From contig NZ_RCZC01000007.1 in the NCBI RefSeq assembly GCF_006439055.1, positions 160,503 through 224,502 on the forward strand: DNA of 64,000 nucleotides, given 5' to 3'. Within the stretch, counting starts at the first letter, position 1; every line of letters starts with the position of its first letter. The DNA is from Sphingomonas glacialis (GTDB lineage: Bacteria > Pseudomonadota > Alphaproteobacteria > Sphingomonadales > Sphingomonadaceae). Shown here one piece after another: positions 61,017 through 64,000 of this stretch. A program made the translations under genes and the position numbers. The notes under the pieces are model-generated. The model had not been told where the DNA came from. It searched no databases and was given only the letters and a program-made list of their open reading frames with translations.

Positions 61017-61916
61017 ATGCAGCGCGAAGAAGCCGGCGATCTGCTGGCGTTCATGGCCGTCGCGGGGGAACGGAGCTTCACGCGCGCCGCGGCGAAGCTC
61101 GGCACGTCGCAATCGGCGCTCAGTCACACGGTGCGCCGGCTGGAAACCCGGCTCGGTCTGCGGCTTCTGGCGCGGACCACCCGCAGCGTCGCGCTGACCG
61201 AGGCCGGCGAGCGCCTTTTGCGGACGATCGGGCCGGCCTTTGCGGAGATCGACGGGGGGCTGGCCGCATTGGGCGACCTGCGCGACAAACCGGCAGGGAC
61301 GATCCGCATGACCACGTCGGAACATGCCGCGCATAGCGTGCTCTGGCCGGTGCTCGGTCCGCTGCTGCGCAGCCATCCCGACCTGCATATCGAACTCGCG
61401 ATCGATTCCGGCTTTACCGATATCGTCGCCGAGCGCTTCGACGCCGGCGTGCGGCTTGGCGAGTCGATCGCCAAGGACATGGTGGCGGTGCGGATCGGCC
61501 CCGAATTGCGCATGGCTGTCGTCGGCGCGCCGTCTTACTTCGCCCAGCATCCGAAGCCAAAGACGCCGCAGGACCTGGCCGAGCAGCGCTGCATCAACCT
61601 TCGCTTGCCGACGGCGGGCGGCCTGTATGCGTGGGAATTGGAGAAAGGCGCGCGCGACCTGCATGTGCGAGTCGACGGCCAGCTCGTCTTCAACAGCATG
61701 CGGATGATCGTCCGCGCGGCGCTCGACGGTCTGGGCCTGGCGTGCGTGCTTGAAGATCTGGTTGCCGAGCAGCTCGCCAGCGGGGCGCTCGTCCGGGTGC
61801 TTTCGGACTGGTGCCCGCCCTTTGCCGGCTACCACTTATACTATCCCAGCCGCCGGCAACCGTCCGCGGCCTTCGCCTTGGTGGTCGAGGCGCTGCGCTA
61901 TCGCGAAGGTCCGTAG
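61017..61916 (+). CDS. LysR-family transcriptional regulator
   Basis: 299 residues. HTH 'AVAGERSFTRAAAKLGTSQSALSHTVRRLETRLG', then 'LLARTTRSVALTEAGERLL' and an effector-binding domain, all typical of the AaeR/YafC-like subgroup. ATG 61017 is close to the HTH, as expected. Divergent from the aldo/keto reductase with 111 bp between starts, so it most likely controls the AKR-cupin pair. Confidence 0.93.
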   Translation: MQREEAGDLLAFMAVAGERSFTRAAAKLGTSQSALSHTVRRLETRLGLRLLARTTRSVALTEAGERLLRTIGPAFAEIDGGLAALGDLRDKPAGTIRMTTSEHAAHSVLWPVLGPLLRSHPDLHIELAIDSGFTDIVAERFDAGVRLGESIAKDMVAVRIGPELRMAVVGAPSYFAQHPKPKTPQDLAEQRCINLRLPTAGGLYAWELEKGARDLHVRVDGQLVFNSMRMIVRAALDGLGLACVLEDLVAEQLASGALVRVLSDWCPPFAGYHLYYPSRRQPSAAFALVVEALRYREGP

Positions 61917-61928
61917 CAAAGCCGCGGC

Positions 61929-62432
61929 CTATGGCTCGCGAGCCGCGGCATCAGGGAGCGCGACGTCGGCGAAATGGCGCCGGATATAGTCGAGCTTTGG
62001 GTCGATGTAGCGGCGGCAGAACGGCCTGTTCGGGTCGGTCCGATAGTAGTCCTGATATCGCGCGTCCGACGGCCTGAAGCCCAGGACGTCAAGCACCAGC
62101 GTCCGCGCCGCCTCGCCCGATTCTTCCGCGAACCGGTCGATCGTCCGCTGGGCTTCGGCGCGCTGTGTTTCCTCGAAGACGTAGATCGCGCTGCGATACC
62201 GCCCACCGGGCGAGTAGCTTCCGGTCGCGGAATGGGTCCGGAGATGGACTTCGGCGAGGGTCACGAGGCTGATGATGCCTGGGTCGAAGCTGAGGATCAC
62301 GCCTTCCGCCCAGGCATCCCAGGGCGCGGGCGATTGGATGAAGCCCTGATCGACGTGAACGACGCCGCGCAAAGCCTGGAATACGCCCTCGGTGCACCAG
62401 TGGCACCCGCCGCCAAAGCCGATCTTTTCCAC
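61929..62432 (-). CDS. msrA: Peptide-methionine (S)-S-oxide reductase family protein
   Basis: 167 residues. 'IGFGGGCHWCTEGVFQALRGV' is the MsrA active-site region with the nucleophilic Cys (G-C-x-W), having a second Cys at C-x-x-C in place of the common G-C-F-W-G. 'RYRSAIYVFEETQRAEAQ' and 'YQDYYRTDPNRPFCRRYIDPKLDYIRRHF' fit MsrA, with another Cys for resolving disulphides. It repairs methionine-S-sulfoxide. It diverges from textbook MsrA, so substrate range could differ. Confidence 0.85.
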   Translation of the reverse strand: MEKIGFGGGCHWCTEGVFQALRGVVHVDQGFIQSPAPWDAWAEGVILSFDPGIISLVTLAEVHLRTHSATGSYSPGGRYRSAIYVFEETQRAEAQRTIDRFAEESGEAARTLVLDVLGFRPSDARYQDYYRTDPNRPFCRRYIDPKLDYIRRHFADVALPDAAAREP

Positions 62433-62795
62433 TGCGAACCTTCCGCGTCCGTCGTAACGGGGTTTATGCTGGATCTGTGGTGCTCGGGCGCGAGCCGCAG
62501 GTCTTCCAGCGATCTCACGCCTTCAGCGGTTTGGTCGCTGTCCCCATGTCACCCGTTCCGGGCACACCTCTATCACTGGGTTGTCGGGGGTGGAACGCGC
62601 CTGATGCCGCAGTTGGGTGATCTCGACCTGGGTCCGGGCCTCGCTTCAAGAAGCGCCGCCACTGGCTTGGGGCTCAACCGTGCTTGGTGACTGACGATAG
62701 GCGACACATCCGTTTGTCGAGGTCTTAGACTCATGATGCGGTCATTCCGCTTCCAACCCAAGTTCGGACGCTCATTTGCGGAGTCCCAACACCGG
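62433..62795. other. Gene-free stretch before the AT-richer tail
   Basis: 363 bp between the msrA start and the end of the lipoprotein gene. Only short, unsupported frames are seen; no hairpin, tRNA or mobile-element end could be recognised. Composition changes here from strongly GC-rich to visibly less GC-rich. Confidence 0.4.
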
Positions 62796-63356
62796 TCAAC
62801 TGTAACTTAAAAGGCTTTCCCCGTCGTACAGCCATCGGCCTTCAACATCTCTCCGGTAGCGTACCGCCATCGTGCCGCCCGCCAGCGGCCCATAGGCATC
62901 GTCTGCGTAGAAGGTCGCACGATCGCCGCTAGTCGTTATGACAGGAGCGGATATGCTCAGAATTGCTACGGAATAGTCCGTTCCTTTGGCTAGTGCTTCG
63001 ATTTGAGCATCGTCATGCAGAATATTGTTCGTGGTCAGCCACGCGCGAACCTCCGGGCAATGGCTTACAACGCTCGCGGATCGAACATCTGCTTCCGCAA
63101 GCATTTGCTGTATATCGACTTTCCGTGCCAGTTCTGGACTGTGCCTTAATAGATCCGCTATTTCTTTTCGTGACGGAGCCAAACGTGTTCGAACCATGAT
63201 TGCGATTGGACGTGACGCCCCCGCTTTGAACTTCTTCATGTATCCAAGAGCGATAGCACACGACGGTTCTGATAGCGGATATCGCGTATCGGGCGCCCAG
63301 CAGCCCGCAAGCCAGATCACCATAACACCAAGACAGAAAGAGCGACGCGGGATCAT
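62796..63356 (-). CDS. Small putative lipoprotein, hypothetical
   Basis: 186 residues from ATG 63356 (MIPRRSFCLG), chosen because it begins a lipoprotein signal peptide: basic start, hydrophobic core and lipobox 'LAGC' with Cys about residue 19. The frame is open 52 codons further up without signal features. The mature part is polar with two other Cys; no domain recognised. Base composition is less GC-rich than the main region, suggesting a more recent arrival. Confidence 0.65.
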   Translation of the reverse strand: MIPRRSFCLGVMVIWLAGCWAPDTRYPLSEPSCAIALGYMKKFKAGASRPIAIMVRTRLAPSRKEIADLLRHSPELARKVDIQQMLAEADVRSASVVSHCPEVRAWLTTNNILHDDAQIEALAKGTDYSVAILSISAPVITTSGDRATFYADDAYGPLAGGTMAVRYRRDVEGRWLYDGESLLSYS

Positions 63357-63489
63357 GGGGCTAGATTTCACCTCGTCGGGCAAATTAGCAATGACCGTTT
63401 GAACGAGCCCTCCTATTGGACTCCTAAAATTGGCGAAGGACCTGTGCCGACCACTTGCGGACACTCCCAAGCGCTGACTATCGTCACTT

Positions 63490-63681
63490 ATGATCGTCTG
63501 GCTCATTATCACTGTCGTGTTGCTAATCTGGAACGCGGTCTATTGCGGTCTCAAGATAGCTGCCGACTTTCGAGGGCCGAAACCGGCAAGTGGCGTGTGG
63601 GGAATGTTTGCGCTCGCGGGCGTGCTATCCATGATTGTCATGGCGGTGATAAGCGTAGGCATCGCCGCTTCCGGAATCTAG
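63490..63681 (+). CDS. Small membrane protein, hypothetical
   Basis: 63 residues with two hydrophobic segments, 'IVWLIITVVLLIWNAVYCGL' and 'MFALAGVLSMIVMAVISVGIAA', joined by a short charged loop; probably two inner-membrane helices. No family recognised. It lies in the less GC-rich tail between the lipoprotein and the transposase. An overlapping longer frame at 63399 lacks these features and is rejected. Confidence 0.5.
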   Translation: MIVWLIITVVLLIWNAVYCGLKIAADFRGPKPASGVWGMFALAGVLSMIVMAVISVGIAASGI

Positions 63682-63699
63682 CGGATTGCAGAGCGTCCG

Positions 63700-64000
63700 C
63701 TTTCCATCTGTGGACATCCGGTAATCGCGCGCAGGCTTAGGTGATAGCGTAGCGATTCGGGCGACGAGCCCGATGTGCTCTGACCATCGGAGGCTATCAT
63801 GATGCGGTTTGTGGGACTGGATATTTCGCAGAAGACAACGGCTGTTTGCGTTATCGACGGGAGCGGCGCGCGCATTTGGCGCGGGCAATGCCTTTCGACG
63901 CCAGATCAGATTGATGTGGTCATTCGTCAGCACGCCGACGAAAATGCCCGGATTGGGATCGAGACGGGTCCAATGACGACGTGGCTAGTGCACGAGTTAC
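63700..64000 (+). mobile_element. IS110-family insertion sequence, left part (runs off window)
   Basis: The element is recognised from its transposase start at 63799. IS110 members lack long terminal inverted repeats, so the left boundary is not visible; 63700 is only a guess including about 100 bp of non-coding end. Confidence 0.5.
63799..64000 (+). CDS. IS110-family transposase, N-terminal part (partial)
   Basis: 67 codons to the window end from ATG 63799 (or the next ATG, 63802). 'FVGLDISQKTTAVCVIDGSG' contains the first Asp of the RuvC-like DEDD catalytic domain (G-x-D-x-S/H-K), and 'ARIGIETGPMTTWL' the Glu (x-x-E-x-x-x). These are the defining N-terminal motifs of IS110 transposases, relatives of bridge-RNA-guided recombinases. 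GGAGG lies just upstream. The Tnp20 C-terminal domain with the Ser nucleophile lies outside the window. Confidence 0.9.
   Translation, partial: MMRFVGLDISQKTTAVCVIDGSGARIWRGQCLSTPDQIDVVIRQHADENARIGIETGPMTTWLVHEL

Noticed and set aside
63399..63740. 113-codon frame overlapping the small membrane protein
   Set aside because: Arg/His/Cys-rich, no membrane or domain features; the overlapping hydrophobic 63-residue frame is more plausible.

Overview
The window reads as a chromosomal piece of a high-GC alphaproteobacterium, most likely a sphingomonad (Sphingomonas or a close relative). The reasons are the strong G/C third-position bias, two large TonB-dependent receptors tied to catabolic genes, GC-rich palindromic intergenic repeats, and a sphingomonad-style exopolysaccharide locus. 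I place the organism by gene content only. No rRNA, tRNA or CRISPR array was seen.

Left third (1-20900): an accessory catabolic region. A cut-off FAD monooxygenase, a methyltransferase with a translationally coupled small partner, a DUF1330 protein and a PCMH-type FAD oxidoreductase lie left of a LysR regulator. To its right runs a tightly packed ten-gene plus-strand operon (5899-16845). It encodes an alpha/beta-hydrolase-fold protein, an APH-fold phosphotransferase, an MFS transporter, an M24 hydrolase, two NtaA/SnaA-type flavin monooxygenase relatives, a second hydrolase-fold protein, a GPH-type MFS transporter and two exported alpha/beta hydrolases. A TonB-dependent receptor and another exported hydrolase follow. 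This looks like uptake and breakdown of one unidentified compound; no ring-cleavage dioxygenase is present.

Middle (20908-33000): mostly stand-alone metabolic genes. They are a GH3 glucosidase, an acetate:succinate CoA-transferase type enzyme, a short oleate hydratase with a LysR regulator and a divergent NAD(P)-binding protein, a ComEA-like mini-protein with a nucleoside deaminase, a DUF2252 protein and an M3 peptidase.

33122-42572 is a five-gene minus-strand saccharide operon: TonB receptor, exported esterase-like hydrolase, mannonate dehydratase UxuA, GH2 and GH3. The UxuA/GH2 pair points to glucuronate-containing glycans. A TGGT-ATG-ACCA palindrome upstream of the receptor resembles a GntR-family (UxuR/ExuR-like) operator.

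42921-59413 is an exopolysaccharide locus: priming sugar transferase, WecB/TagA/CpsF glycosyltransferase, flippase, polymerase/ligase, Wza-like export protein, a Wzz/Wzc-like protein with a degenerate kinase domain, a GMC oxidoreductase, an SDR epimerase-like protein and a secreted GH44 endoglucanase. Inserted in it is an aminoacyl-carrier-protein module: a class-II aaRS-like amino acid:[carrier protein] ligase, a carrier protein, an acyl-CoA-dehydrogenase-like flavoprotein, and a double-domain hydrolase whose second domain has a Cys nucleophile. I consider this the most interesting system in the window, possibly a route for decorating a polysaccharide with an amino-acid-derived group.

Right end (59462-64000): a cupin/aldo-keto reductase operon divergent from a LysR gene, an MsrA-family reductase, then visibly less GC-rich DNA with a small lipoprotein, a small membrane protein and the start of an IS110-family transposase that runs off the window.
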